Of a DNA stretch of 64,000 bases, positions 41,671-52,217 are shown one piece after another. The translations under genes and the position numbers were made by a program. Position 1 is the first letter of the stretch; the number at the start of each line of letters is the position of its first letter. The DNA is from Isochrysis galbana. Lineage: Eukaryota > Haptophyta > Isochrysidales > Isochrysidaceae. The stretch is from contig CM030931.1 in NCBI GenBank assembly GCA_018136815.1, positions 6,716,399 to 6,780,398 on the forward strand, read 5' to 3'. The notes below the pieces were generated by a model. It ran no database searches, was not told the DNA's origin, and saw only the letters and a program-made list of their open reading frames with translations.

Positions 41671-42228
41671 TTATTCGAATTGCATGAGGTGAGGGATCTG
41701 ACCCTCATACTTAACTAATTCGAGCGTGTCACTTATGGTCCAAAGACGCCATCTGTCAGCAGACAGAAAGCGCATTTCGGGTAACCAGTTGGCGAACACC
41801 CAGACCTGGGGGCGAACATCACAAACATGACCCTTCTTGATCTGCTCAATGGCAATCATAAACGGAGCGAGCTCTTGGGGATCCATTGCCCAAGGCAAGT
41901 TGATGAAGACCAATCCAGGATCCCGCTCATTCCTGGCCATAATAATATCACAAAAAACCTGCAAAAGCTCCTTGTGGTCGCAAATTGGCGGTAAATCCAA
42001 CGCACCATGGTGCAGCGCGGCCAAAGCCGCACAGGTGCTCTTACCACGATTGCCCTTGTGGTCAAAGACGAAATTGATACGTGTGTCGAACTGGTGGCGG
42101 CTCTCCATCACCGCCTGTTGCCACGGATGCAAACGCTCCAACAATCCACGGTACTGCCTTGGAATATAAGCAGGAGCCTTGTATGTCGTGTCCGTCCGAG
42201 GGCCATCGATGCGAGTGGCGGCCTTCAT
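41671..42228 (-). CDS. CRESS-type Rep helicase domain (SF3), nuclease domain missing
   Basis: 185-residue ATPase equivalent to the C-terminal half of replication-initiator proteins of circular Rep-encoding ssDNA viruses and related plasmids. After a RLHPWQQAV lead-in and D-x-R-x-I strand come Walker A GNRGKST (residues 59-65), Walker B LVFINLPW (106-113), an IEQIKKG helix (128-133), sensor motif VWVFANWLP with Asn147, and the LSADRWRLW arginine-finger block (Arg159). All helicase residues look intact. The HUH endonuclease half expected upstream is not found in any frame to 42560. The protein may act as a helicase alone, be a degraded Rep, or be spliced to an exon elsewhere. Walker B has Asn where many families have Asp. 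Confidence 0.8.
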   Translation of the reverse strand: MKAATRIDGPRTDTTYKAPAYIPRQYRGLLERLHPWQQAVMESRHQFDTRINFVFDHKGNRGKSTCAALAALHHGALDLPPICDHKELLQVFCDIIMARNERDPGLVFINLPWAMDPQELAPFMIAIEQIKKGHVCDVRPQVWVFANWLPEMRFLSADRWRLWTISDTLELVKYEGQIPHLMQFE

Positions 42229-42481
42229 CTAACCCTACTCCATAGAAGAAAGTCTGGGTGGTGGAGAAAGAGAGGGGGGAAAATTGAGAGTGCGCGCTGC
42301 GCGCTTTTTGCAAAGGTTTTTTAATGGACGAAATCTGACACCTTTCCGCGTGAGGGGGGTAGGGGGGAAACCAAACAACTTTCTCGTGTACAAGTGGGCG
42401 TTTACAACAAAAGGAACCTGACACATTCCCGCGCGAGGGGGGAGGGGGGGCACTGAATACAAACACAAACACGATGTTACG

Positions 42482-42566
42482 AAGCGCGCGTTCCTGGGGC
42501 ACAAAGCGCGCGCGTTCCTGGGGCACAAAGCGCGCGTTCCTGGGGCACAAAGCGCGCGCGTTCCGG
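42482..42566. repeat. Tandem array of 22/24-bp units
   Basis: Four units of AAGCGCGCG(CG)TTCCTGGGGCACA, alternating 22 and 24 bases, the last partial. It follows directly after the third GAATACA module. Confidence 0.9.
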
Positions 42567-42650
42567 AGCCTTTCCTCTCGCCGGCGCTTCCTCGTCCTCC
42601 TCCCCTAGCCCCTTCGTCCCCACCCCCTCCCTTCCGACGATGAATGATGC

Positions 42651-43412
42651 TACTTCTCGCCGTCGACGTCCAGCGGCACCACCACAGGCGACCCGCACCT
42701 CGTCTTTGCGCACGGCGGTCACGCCGACTTCCGCGGCAAGAACGGCACCCTGTACAACTTCTTCAGCTCGGGCAAGCTGTCTGTCAACGTGCGCATTGAA
42801 GCCGCCGACTTCAGGCTTCGCGACGTGCTCGTCCACGGCACGTTCGTGACCGAGGCGCACGTTGTTCACGCCGATGGCGCGCGGCTTTCCGCGTGGGCCA
42901 ACCTTGTCGGCGCGCACAACTTTGGCGCACACCAGTACAACGCGACTGCGTGCAGCGCAGATGGTCACTTGCTGAGCAAGTTCACCGACGTGTGGCTGCA
43001 CACCTCACGCGAGTGCGGCGGTGTCAAGATTGAGCGGCACTACTCGTCCGTGCGCATTGCAGACGGCGAATGGGAAATCCGCATCACGTCGAGGCCAGTT
43101 TACGACTGGGTGGCGGGACCCAAGCATCGCTTTGACTTCAAGATCACGCCGCGTGTTCCAGTCGCCGCGCCGCCTCATGGCCTGCTTGGCCAAGGCTTTG
43201 TGGGAACGCGTCGCGACGGAGCGATCGACACTTATCCAGTCGCTGGAGAATTCACCACCGGTGCGATGGCAGAGGGCGCCATCGACGGAACAGCGGCCGA
43301 CTACGAGGTCGACTCGCCCTTTAAGACGGCATGGACCTTCTCGCGCTTCGGCTACGCCGCGCACCAGGCAGCCATTCGCATGAATACGCTAACGGAAGCA
43401 AGTGCGTCGTAG
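42651..43412 (+). CDS. 5'-incomplete protein with GDPHL-type N-terminal motif
   Basis: The frame opens after a stop at 42645 and has no ATG before the conserved-looking part. It begins TTTGDPHLVFAHGGHADF, the kind of Gly-Asp-Pro-His start seen in von Willebrand D-like and related secreted domains, then NGTLYNFFSSGKLSVN, and continues for about 240 residues of beta-rich sequence to the stop at 43412. A splice acceptor (CCACAG at 42682-42687) lies right before GDP, so an upstream exon may exist, or the gene was cut by the neighbouring insertion. The vWD likeness is limited to the first 30 residues. Probably extracellular or cell-wall associated if real. Confidence 0.55.
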   Translation, partial: YFSPSTSSGTTTGDPHLVFAHGGHADFRGKNGTLYNFFSSGKLSVNVRIEAADFRLRDVLVHGTFVTEAHVVHADGARLSAWANLVGAHNFGAHQYNATACSADGHLLSKFTDVWLHTSRECGGVKIERHYSSVRIADGEWEIRITSRPVYDWVAGPKHRFDFKITPRVPVAAPPHGLLGQGFVGTRRDGAIDTYPVAGEFTTGAMAEGAIDGTAADYEVDSPFKTAWTFSRFGYAAHQAAIRMNTLTEASAS

Positions 43413-44090
43413 GCAGATAAGCCAAGGCGACGGCGTTCTCGTCGCGTACGTGGTGCTGCTCGGCCTCTCCTTCGGGGTGCTCGCGGGGGGACGTCGCTTG
43501 GTCAGCAAGGGCGGCTGCGCGCCCTTTTCCGACCGGGTACCAAATGAAGGCAAACGACCTGTTGGCGGCTGTCATCGGTCATCGGGCCTCATTACAATGA
43601 GCGCTGCTTGCTTGCTGACTACTAGTGGGGGCCCCTGAGGTTCAGGAACGCAAGTGAGGGAGAGGCAGGGGAGGCCAGGCCCAGCCCTAGCCTCCTCTGC
43701 CCCCTGAGCTGGCCCCCAACCCTCAGGAGCACCGCCTTCGAAGGCCTGAAATTCGTAAGTCGGTATTTTGTATTTTCGAACATTTCGCCCGAGAACCCCC
43801 ACTTTTTCATGCTGATCCATCCTGCCGGGATGCCGGGATCCGAAGGGAGCTTCTTTAGCCCTTCATTCACCCATTGCAGCTGGTGCGCCCCGCACCCCCC
43901 ATTGTGAGTGACCGGGCTACTCAAACTAAAGCTAAAGCTAATAAAGAAAATGCTAGAGCTCTACAAGTAAGAATGTGTCCCTCTTCCCGCGCATTCGCCC
44001 CCGCCCCCCCGCCCCGCCCCCCCCTCCCCGTCCCTGGGCCCCCCGCCCCCGCCGGCCCCCGCCCTCCCCCGCTCTCTGGACGGCGCGCCG
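43413..44090. repeat. Intergenic; family-B-like fragment and C-rich leader
   Basis: 43640-43715 carries the inverted GCAAGTGAGGGAGAGGCAGG fragment related to repeat families A and B. 43985-44075 is a C-rich leader in front of the CW gene, with a short AAAGCTAAAGCTAATAAAG stretch at 43926-43944. Confidence 0.5.
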
Positions 44091-46480
44091 ATGCCTCCGT
44101 GTCCCTGGTGCAAGCTCTACTGCCGGAGCTCTGTGGTTGACCCGGAGGAGTCGCGGCATGCGCGTGAGGCACGCATCAAGATCGACCGCGAGCTCGCGCT
44201 CTCGAACGGCGGCTGGGCAGGACAGCTGAACGAGCGTGTGCCGCTGAGGGTCGCTCGAAAAGTTCAAGAGTTCGTCCAGCTCCGCCCTGCCGTACTGCAC
44301 TCGGACGAGCTGATCGACAAGAAGGACGCGAAGCAGGTGAAGCTGCTCCTAGAAGAGCTTCTCGCACACGAGCTTCCCGTACAGGTCGTCTTCCTGCAGG
44401 GAGCAGTGCCGCTGCAGACGACGCCACTCTTCAAGTTGCTCTGCCAGATGCTACGTCAGCTGCCCATTTGGTCGATCAACCTGGGCGAGCTGCGCTTCTC
44501 CGCGGAGCAGTCCCAAGAGCTTGAAAAAGTTCTGCGCGAGTCCATCGTGACGCATATGTTCTATGAGTGAGCGCCCACCAGCTTGCTTTGTGTGGTGCTG
44601 TGCAGCCCATTGGGCGGGCTGGCCGACGTGACTGTGGCGTGCACCTCACAGGCCATGCCTTCCATCGACTTATCAGGTGCACAGTCGCTGGGGCCTTCAA
44701 GGATTCGTTCCGTTCCATCATCCGTCAAAACCGTCAGAAGCACCAATTGTGGCGCCTCTCAGCCAGCTGTGAGCAAAACATGGTGGTGCTCTCCGCCATC
44801 AAGAACTGGTTTTGCCCCACCTCACACTGGTGCAACAAGCGTTGGGTGCAGCGCAACCGAGAGGGCTGGCACGGCGTTGAGCGGGTGCAATGTGAGGCAT
44901 GCAATCGATGGCGGCGTCTCCCGAGCGGCGTCGACTCCTGGCCACGAGAGTTTTACTGCCAGTACAATCATTGGGATCGGCGATGCGCTAGCTGCGAGGA
45001 GCCGGAAGAGGAGTGGCAGAGAGAGCTTCCCCTCACTGGGGACAGGGTGATCTGTTTGGTGGCGGGAACGCGCTGGTGTGAAGGGACCGTTCGGCGAATT
45101 CCGAGTGAGGCCCAGTGGTTCAAACACAAGCAGATGGAGGCGGACAAGTCACGATATTTAGGTGATCAAGGACCGGATGCGAATGAATTTTTGCCCGCCC
45201 AGATCGAGACGCCAAGAGTTGCGTGGGGGGCATTGGGCGCCGGAGGGGCTCCACCACGATCGAAGCGCGTGCGACGCCCACCCGAGCTTTTTAAGGCCGA
45301 ATCGTGTACCGCGCTCTCGCGAGCTCTTCGCGCGCCGAGCAAGGACGATGAGTCTGCGCGCAAGGCCCATCGCTTGGTGGACTTTCCTGCGGCGGCAATA
45401 TACGGCAACCAAAGCGATGTTGGAAACATAGCCTCTGCGCAGAATGTGGCAACCGCTGAAGATCAGCACGGGACCTTGCTACGGGCCTCTTTGTGCATCC
45501 ACCTTACGACGGAGACCAAGGGAAGAACCTGGCTGTTCGTGCATGAGTGGGAAAACAGACAACCAGAGGGGCATGAGCTCAGCAGTAGGGCCCCTGCTCT
45601 GGAGGAGGATTCGCAAGAGGCAGTAGCGCATTGGAAGGGAAAGCACGCGGGAAGAGGGCTGAAGCTCGCCTGCGAGGACCTGTGCCCATCAGGTGGCCGA
45701 ATCGCTGTTCCAGCTCGTGGGCAGGTGCAATGTAGAGCGAAGAGGGAACGTACGCAAGGTGGTATTGGCAAGCTGACTTGTACTGACATGCAGCCAGCGG
45801 CAATAGCGGCTGGAATACGGCTCAAATTCAATATGGCTAAGGCAACAGATGGACACACGAAAGCCCCGACCACTAGCGACAGCGAGAGTAGGTTGCAGGA
45901 CATGGCCAAGAAGAGGCGCGTTCGCAATGCCGCCGCAGCTGTTGCGCAGCCCAAAGCTGCGCTTGCCGAGCGACTTGCCTATGCCACCTCCGTTGCCTCA
46001 CAAAACAAGGTCCTCCTCTACCTCATGGACGGAAAGTATTGGACGCCGATCAAATTGCTTCGACAAGCAGGTCTCGGGCGAGTCAAATGGCCGTCAATTC
46101 GCGCTTGCCTTGATGAGGCAAAGGCGGCCGCCGACCGGGTCTCCGAGGAGGCGGAGACGACGGCGCTTGTAGGAAATATTTTAGGCAGCAATGTTGGCGA
46201 CCATGCATGCTTGGTCTCGTCTGACGTGGGGAACCTAATCGGCGCTCGGCCGCGACGTGCCACACCCGTGGTGCGATACGACTCTTCAATTTCTTCAGCG
46301 GAGCTCTCTCGTCGGAAGCGTGAGGAGCAAAAGCGAGATGAAGAGCGCCGTCGCAGGCACTGGTGGGTGGAGTGTCTCGAATCCGAGATTGCGACGATTG
46401 CCGGGTTTGTTGGGACGGAACTTCTCGTGGAGTTGGCTCCTGAAACATTTGGCGAGGTGTGGGCAGAGGCGGCTGCTTAA
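44091..46480 (+). CDS. CW-type zinc finger protein with N-terminal leucine-rich segment
   Basis: Likely chromatin-associated reader; CW domains bind methylated histone H3 Lys4 in characterised members. Exons are 44091-44566 and 44677-46480 (intron GTGAGC..CAG, phase 2), 759 residues. The join restores THMFYECTVAG followed by FKDSFRSIIRQNRQKH, a pattern seen after leucine-rich-like repeats. The N-terminal 150 residues include one such repeat (LPIWSINLGELRFS). The CW domain is at about residues 225-275: VQCEACNRWRRLPSG, then Trp, then Cys pairs in YCQYNHWDRRCASC and EEPEEEW, so zinc ligands and aromatic cage are present. The C-terminal 450 residues are Ala/Arg-rich with one helical block (KVLLYLMDGKYWTPIKLL) of unknown type. 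The C-rich leader upstream supports the start. Confidence 0.8.
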
Positions 46481-47100
46481 GAAGGAAGCCAAGAGGCCCA
46501 TACAGACGCTTCTCACGATCTAGTGCCGGTGCGTGAGAGCACATGCTCCATCAATCGTCCCCCAATCGGCAAGCTCGGGAGTAGTGTTATTTTCGCAGCG
46601 TTTTCCCTCCGCACTAGCGAGGCCGCAGCTCCCCCCCCCCCCCCCGCCCTGAATATGAAAATATTCAGTTGTACCACGAACTAAGTTTATACTTGGCTGC
46701 GATGGAGCGCGCCGACGTGGCTTCTTCTCTGCCCTTCGGCCCCCCCACTGAGAGGCAGCCCGCTCCAGTCTCCGTGAGCAGGCGCGGGACTTCTACCGTC
46801 CCCGTTGTGCAATTGTTGCGGGTAAAGGGGGGCCTTGTACACTCCCCCCTCGTATGTTCCGTTTTTAATTTAATTTTTAGCAAATTTTTATGGATCTCGG
46901 CGCGGCAAAGGAATGGGACTAGCGCTCACTCAAAAGTCGCGTTCGGCGTTCCGTCAAAAGAGGGCCAGGTGATTTTTTGTTGTCATCCATATGTGCTTGT
47001 TTTCTTTTTAGGTAGCCATACTAATATTATTATTACGAAGATGAGTACAAAGCTAATCACGCCCCCCCCCCCGCCCCTCTCAACACGCGGTAACCCCCAG
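46481..47100. mobile_element. Repeat remnants including a LINE 5' end (46650-46870)
   Basis: A perfect hairpin CTGAATAT-GAAA-ATATTCAG lies at 46650-46669, then CTAAGTTTATACTT and the ATGGAGCGCGC start at 46702. About 40 Ser/Pro-rich codons follow before the likeness ends. A GTGAGCAGGCGCGGGACTT block (46773) also occurs in repeat family C. C runs at 46631-46645 and 47062-47073. Confidence 0.55.
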
Positions 47101-47536
47101 CTACACGGGCTGAGTTTTCATCTTCTTCGTCTTTTTCTCACATCCCTCTTCCTCGATCCTATTGTCGATGTCGTTCTGCTGGCAGGCGACGTTGTCGCTT
47201 GGCTGATCTTGGGTGGCGAGGTCCATGACGCGTGCGAGGACGGCCTTCTTGTTCTCCATGTAGAGTTTGCCAGCTGCTTGGTGCACTTGCACCATGGGAT
47301 TCGTTTCATTCAGCGTACGCGACCGCCATGATGTATTCCATGCAGAGGTACGCGACGGCGGCCTCGTCTCCTATGTACTTGGTTTTGGGGATCCTGTCGT
47401 ACTCGTCGGAGTAGTCGCCGACGAGCATGAGGGTTGCCTTGCACCAACGGCCCATGTATGGCTTGATGAGTGCCCACATCGACGGGTAGCGTTCCTTGGC
47501 CAGATCCACGCGAAAGTCTCCACATCCACGGCCCAT
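47101..47536 (-). pseudogene. Gene remnant of unknown family with a frame break
   Basis: Two minus-strand frames abut near 47300-47310: 47536-47306 (WALIKPYMGRWCKATLML, then DEYDRIPKTKYIGDEAAVAY) and 47310-47101 (NETNPMVQVHQAAGKLYMEN, then charged tail). Together they read like one 140-residue helical protein with a single frameshift. Composition is normal for a real protein. No family recognised; an intron at the break is the alternative. Confidence 0.4.
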
Positions 47537-47835
47537 GCCAGAGGCTGGAGGCTGTGACGAGCAGCATCGCCAGGATGGCGCCGCTCATGCGTGCACTGGC
47601 ACTGGGGGGAGGACAAATTTCGAGGTGAGGGTGCACTCGGACACCTGGCCCGTCAGGCATGGCCGGATTCCGGGACGGGAAAGTTGTGTCCAATTAGCTA
47701 TTGGGGTTGGCTAGGATATAACATTCATTGTTTTATTTACGAATTGGTCAATTGAGTCCATCCCACGTTTGACGGAACGCGACCTTACCCCCCCCCCCCC
47801 TCCACCGCGTCGTCCCGCCGTCCAGTTCGTGGAAG

Positions 47836-50800
47836 ATGCCGACGTCGGCGGAGTCGTCGTCGGCTGAGGCTGAGGCGGTGCGGCTGTACGAGTGGGGTAG
47901 CGCGCATGCGGATGGGCATCGGCTGGCACGGGCAGAGATGCTCCTCCGGCGCTCTGGTTTGCGTACGCCTCGCTCGGCCTTCTACCTTGGCCTCACGCTG
48001 AGTGCCCTTGGCCGACCGAAAGAGGCGGCGTCTGCGTACGCTGCTTGCCTTGCGCTGGACCCCGCGTCTGTCGAGGCGCACGAGAACCGCGCGATCGCTC
48101 TTACCCACGCCGGACAGCCAGCACAAGCAGTCGACGCACTGCGCGCCGCCCTTGCCCTTGAGCCCAGGCCAGCAGCGCTGGTCAACCTCGGCTCGATGCT
48201 ACTTGAGTACCGTGCAGTGCGCCAGATGCGTGAGTCTAGGGAGGGGGCGGTGGAAGAGGCCATGCGGCTGTATGCGCAGGCATTGGAGCTGGACCCAAGA
48301 TCAGCTCGCACATACTATGATATTGGACGATCTCTGCAGCTGTTCTCGACGGATGTAGCCCGTTCGGACAAATGCGGGAGTGCACAAGCCTGTGCTTCTG
48401 ATTCCTCAACCAGTCCAGACGCAGACGCTGGGGCCAAAGACCTCAGCATTAGTAATAAAGCAATCTGCCCGAATAGTCCTGCAGCTTGCTTTGCCAAGGC
48501 GCGTTCTCTTGCTGTCGCTGCCTGGCGGGAAGCAACAGGTTGCGATCGAGCGGGAACAGCTAGAGTCCACCAAGAGCAACATGGGCCTCGCAAATACGGT
48601 GCCGGGGCTGCTGCTGAGTTCGCAGGAGATGCACCTGCTTTAGTACGTTCGCGCATTCTGAGCCAAGGGGGCGATATTTACCGTGCAGAGCTTCCAGTGA
48701 TTCGCGAGGCCGAATCGGATCGACGGCTGACCCAGACTTTGGGTATGCAAGCAACTGCTAGCGAGAATTGGCCTGATATGTCCCCTCGTGCCAATGATGC
48801 TCAATCATGCGATGCTCTGTCCGGGGAAAGTACTACTCATCAAAAAATGCAAAGGCAGCATCAAAGCCACAGAGGTTCTTGTGGTACTGCAAAAGAGAAG
48901 CGCAAAAGAAGAACAGAAGCCAAGCAGCCCGACGCATGGCCGAACCTCGTCTTCACGGAGAGAGACACAATTGTGCATGAACTCCGTGAGCACCCGCTTC
49001 CATGCTCCACAAGTGGTTGCGTTTGGGCCTTTTGCGTCGTCCCTTTCCCAGCCCCGACCTCACGCACGCGCTCTCGCCGCTGGAACGATGCAGTCGCATT
49101 GCCATTACCAACGATGCGAATTTGAGACAATCCACCCTAGCGCCCTTGCTTTGAATGCCCTTGCTCTGAATGCCCTTGCTCTGAATGATGGCCGTTCTGG
49201 TCGCTTTTGTGCTTAGGCGATGTTTGGGTATCGGGCAACGAGGGCATCATTTCTGATGACATGTGCAATCTATACTTGACCTCACACGCTACAGAGATGC
49301 CACTTCACGACGCATTGCCAATGCTTCCTGTCGGCCGACGGCACGAGGATAAGAGAATTAGGTACATCGGATATCTCGAGGAAGAGCACTTCGCACACGA
49401 GGCCGCGGAGCTTATGGGGAAACGGAGTTTCGATGAAGCGCCACCGGTGGTTTCGCTGGTCCAACTCTTCGCGCCAAACTTCTACTCGTTCACGGCAGAT
49501 GCGCTCTCACGTTTGAACCTCATCTTGTCTGGCCTCTCGACTACAGATCGTGAAAAGCTAGTGGTGGCCATTCCAAGCAACGGCGGCCGTTTGCGCAACT
49601 TCATGTGGCCTTTACTGTCTCTCTTTGGAATCAACAAGGGCAACTCTGTGCCCTACCCAATCCGTTCCGTACGTCAAGTGGTGTCCACTGGGGTTGATGA
49701 TGCTTCCGCCCCGAGGCTGCGAGCGAAGCGTTTCCTGCTACTTGATTTCGTCCCGGTTCGATCAGACTGGAGGGTCGACACGGCCCATCTTCCTTCCCGT
49801 TATGCGTTGCGCTCCCTCCGCGAGTCTCTTCTCTTTCATCTCGGTCTTTCTCAATTTCGTGAAATGGATGACGATCTTAGGGTGGATAGCAAGGCTGGGA
49901 AAGCGTCGCAAGCGTCCGAGGGCACGCAACACAGGAAGAGGCTGCTCTATATTCGTCGTTCGACCGCAGCGGTTCGGCGGATTTCCAATGAGGAGGCGAT
50001 GCTGGAGATGATATCTGCCGAATTGGATTGGTGTTCACGCCATAATGGCGGTATATGGAGGGAAGAGCCGATTGGCGTTGAGTCCACAACCAGCTACGAG
50101 GAAGATGGCATGCGAGCCCCGGTCATTGAGTGTGAGCTTCGTGTCTTGGATGACGTTTACCCGCTTCCTTTGTTCCAAACGGCCCGGCTCATGAGCTCTG
50201 CAGACGTCGTCTTGGGAGTTCATGGAGCCGGCTGGGCGAATTTATTGTTTTGTGTGAGAAAGCGAACATCCGCCGTGGAGCTTGCATTACCGGAGTCACA
50301 TGCAATCTATACGGCCCACTTAGCTGCGGCGTTGGGGCTTAGTTTCGAGGCCGTAGCACTTCGCGGGGCAGGCCTTCATTCAGCAGCGAAGGTGAGGGCT
50401 CCGATCGCACGGCTGAAGGACGCTTTGCGCCGCGCGCTGCGGTGGGCGGGCAGCTCCGATTGGGCCTCAGAGTCTTCCAATGTCGTCTCCGCTACGAATC
50501 GCGCTGCAAGTGCAATGATCGAATTTGCCTCATCGAACGTATACCATCACGAAAGACTGAAGGCCCCATCTCATGAGCTCGTCGTCGCTCGCTTTGATGA
50601 GGACCCTAGCTGGTGTCGCCCGTACAATTGCACCGTGTACAACAAGGGCTCCCCACTTGTTGGAGTCCTTGGCCGATTCCGTGTGGTCGAACTGCCAAAC
50701 ATTGGGCGCGAATCTCATACATGGCTATGGCATATTACCCATCGTTGGAGAAATGGTTTGGCCGATCGCACCACGTTCATGCAGGCCGACCCGCACGACC

Positions 50801-51357
50801 ACTTGCTACCTGGTGTAGACATTTCATTTTATGTTAACTCGTCCTCCGACGTTTTCATGCCTATTACTGCGGCAGCTACAGTCGACTTGCGTCGGCTTGC
50901 GCATCGCGACGGCTTCGCGCCGTTCGCGCCCTTTGGAGGAGAATTCTCCGAGCCGTTCGAGAAATGGCGAGCTCGTAATCGGGCAAGGCTTCGAGTGCTC
51001 CTCCAACCCAGCGCCTTTTGGCACAAGCGAGGCGGGTACAACCAATCGTTACTGCCACCCTCTTTCGACCGGCAATCTGCGATGCCTTTGCTAGATCAGC
51101 CCCTGCATTGGGTGACAGCTCGAGCGCGAGCGCAACGCAGCCGTAAGTTTGCCACTTTTTGGCGTGACTTCCTTGGTATTGCTCCACCGCCTGTGCTCTA
51201 TCACGCCCAAGGAGCTCAATTCACGCTGTCTAAGTCTGCGATCCTGCATCGTCCGTACAGCTTGTACCGCACCTTGTTAGATGAATTGCGCGGGAAAGAT
51301 CCCGCCGCAGGGTATTACTTAGAGCTTATGTGGTGGGAGATCTTTGTTGGCTTGTGA
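47836..51357 (+). CDS. TPR - GT61 glycosyltransferase - DUF3431 protein
   Basis: Probable Golgi or secretory-pathway glycosyltransferase with protein-interaction repeats, 1,105 residues. Exons are 47836-49012 and 49217-51357 (intron GTGGTT..TTAG, phase 1). Residues 20-175 are tetratricopeptide repeats (SAFYLGLTLSALGRPKEAA; AHENRAIALTHAGQPAQAV; AMRLYAQALELDP). A low-complexity linker follows to about 390. GT61 (DUF563) spans about 395-800: DVWVSGNEGII, RRLLYIRRSTAAVRRISNEE, and the signature DVVLGVHGAGWANLLF. From about 865 it is DUF3431-like: VARFDEDPSWC, YNKGSP, LPNIGRESHTWLWHI, FMQADPHDH. No signal peptide or membrane anchor is visible at the N-terminus, which is odd for a GT61. The intron holds three 15-bp tandem units (49143-49185). 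Confidence 0.85.
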
Positions 51358-51450
51358 GCTTGCTTGTGAGGGCGATGGAGTCACCAAATAAATAACAAAT
51401 CCGGTTAGTACTACCGCTGAGATTGTAGCATTGTAGTTGTAGTAGTGCAA

Positions 51451-51791
51451 CTATCGATAAAACGATAGGGGCATTGAGAGCGCGCGGCTCGTGGCTCCCC
51501 ACTTCTGTCGACGTTCAGGCCGCCCAGCGCGGGCGATGCGCCCAGGGAAACGCCGATGTCGCCGAGGCGCCAACGCGCCGCCGACGAGCTCAATCAATTA
51601 CGCGCGAGCAATCGCGCGTGCCTGCCCCCGTTGCATGTGAACATCACAGCAAGGCAGCCCATGCAAAATGCCATGCAGCAACACAACCATAACCACGCAA
51701 CCACTCGCTCGCCACTCGCCACTGGCAAGCCCACACCACACCACCATCCACCACAAGGTCGCGTCCCGTCGAAAGTGGACAATCAAGTTTA
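51451..51791 (+). mobile_element. LINE 5' end fragment
   Basis: Starts with hairpin CTATCG-ATAAAA-CGATAG (51451-51468) and a mutated start (ATTGAGAGCGCGCGG instead of ATGGAGCGCGC). It then runs through a Arg/Gln/His-rich ORF1-like stretch with ATTRSPL and repeated Asn-His, resembling the first 80 codons at 8033. Truncated 3'. Confidence 0.6.
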
Positions 51792-52217
51792 GTTTCATTT
51801 TCTTTGTATCGAGAATGTGAATTATTTAACGTGAACCGGCCAGCAAGCAGCAAGCAGCAAGCTAGCATATATAAAATATACCCAATTCGAACCTTACTCG
51901 TTACTCACGAGCGAGAGCGAGCCAATGCCAATGCGCAAGTGCAAGTACGCGGCTTGCCGTGCTTCTCGACACTCGACACACACATGGCAGAGGCCGTTCC
52001 ACGTCGCCTACAGGTCCTCCGTGTGCACCGTCAGGTTCTTGCCACCTCAGCCACCGAGCTGCTAAACTTCTGGCCTTGGCCTTGCTGCACACTGCGTTAT
52101 CCCATGTGCATAATACCACTGGGGGGGGGAGCGGCCGGGGGGGGGGGGGTTCCGGATCTATGGCGGGAAACAAAGGAGAGAACGAGAGAAAGAGGGAGGA
52201 GAGGGAGAGAGGGAAGC
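51792..52217. other. Upstream region of the SpoU gene
   Basis: Contains AGCAAGCAGCAAGCAGCAAGC and GCGAGAGCGAGCC short repeats, a G run at 52127-52150, and a GA-rich stretch directly before the start at 52218. Here the purines are on the coding strand, opposite to the other genes. Confidence 0.45.

Larger units (their letters stand above)
39930..42566. mobile_element. Putative small-DNA-virus-like or plasmid-like insertion (Rep helicase, GNAT, coiled-coil protein)
   Basis: Compact cluster lying between a LINE 3' end and a tandem repeat array: a partial frame, GNAT acetyltransferase and coiled-coil gene on plus, convergent with a CRESS-type Rep helicase domain on minus. It has its own repeat vocabulary: a 21-bp inverted repeat (40222-40242 / 41631-41651, one mismatch), further GTAACGAAAC words at 40389 (inverted) and 41480, a GAATACA(A/G)ACACA module at 40366, 41607-41620 (minus) and 42455, and a TGACAC-TTCCGCG-GAGGGGGG repeat at 42337 and 42418. 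These words are not seen elsewhere in the window. Boundaries are inferred. Confidence 0.5.

Noticed and set aside
42482..42566. Telomeric or centromeric satellite
   Set aside because: Only four units and GC-rich 22/24-base period; no telomere motif in the window.
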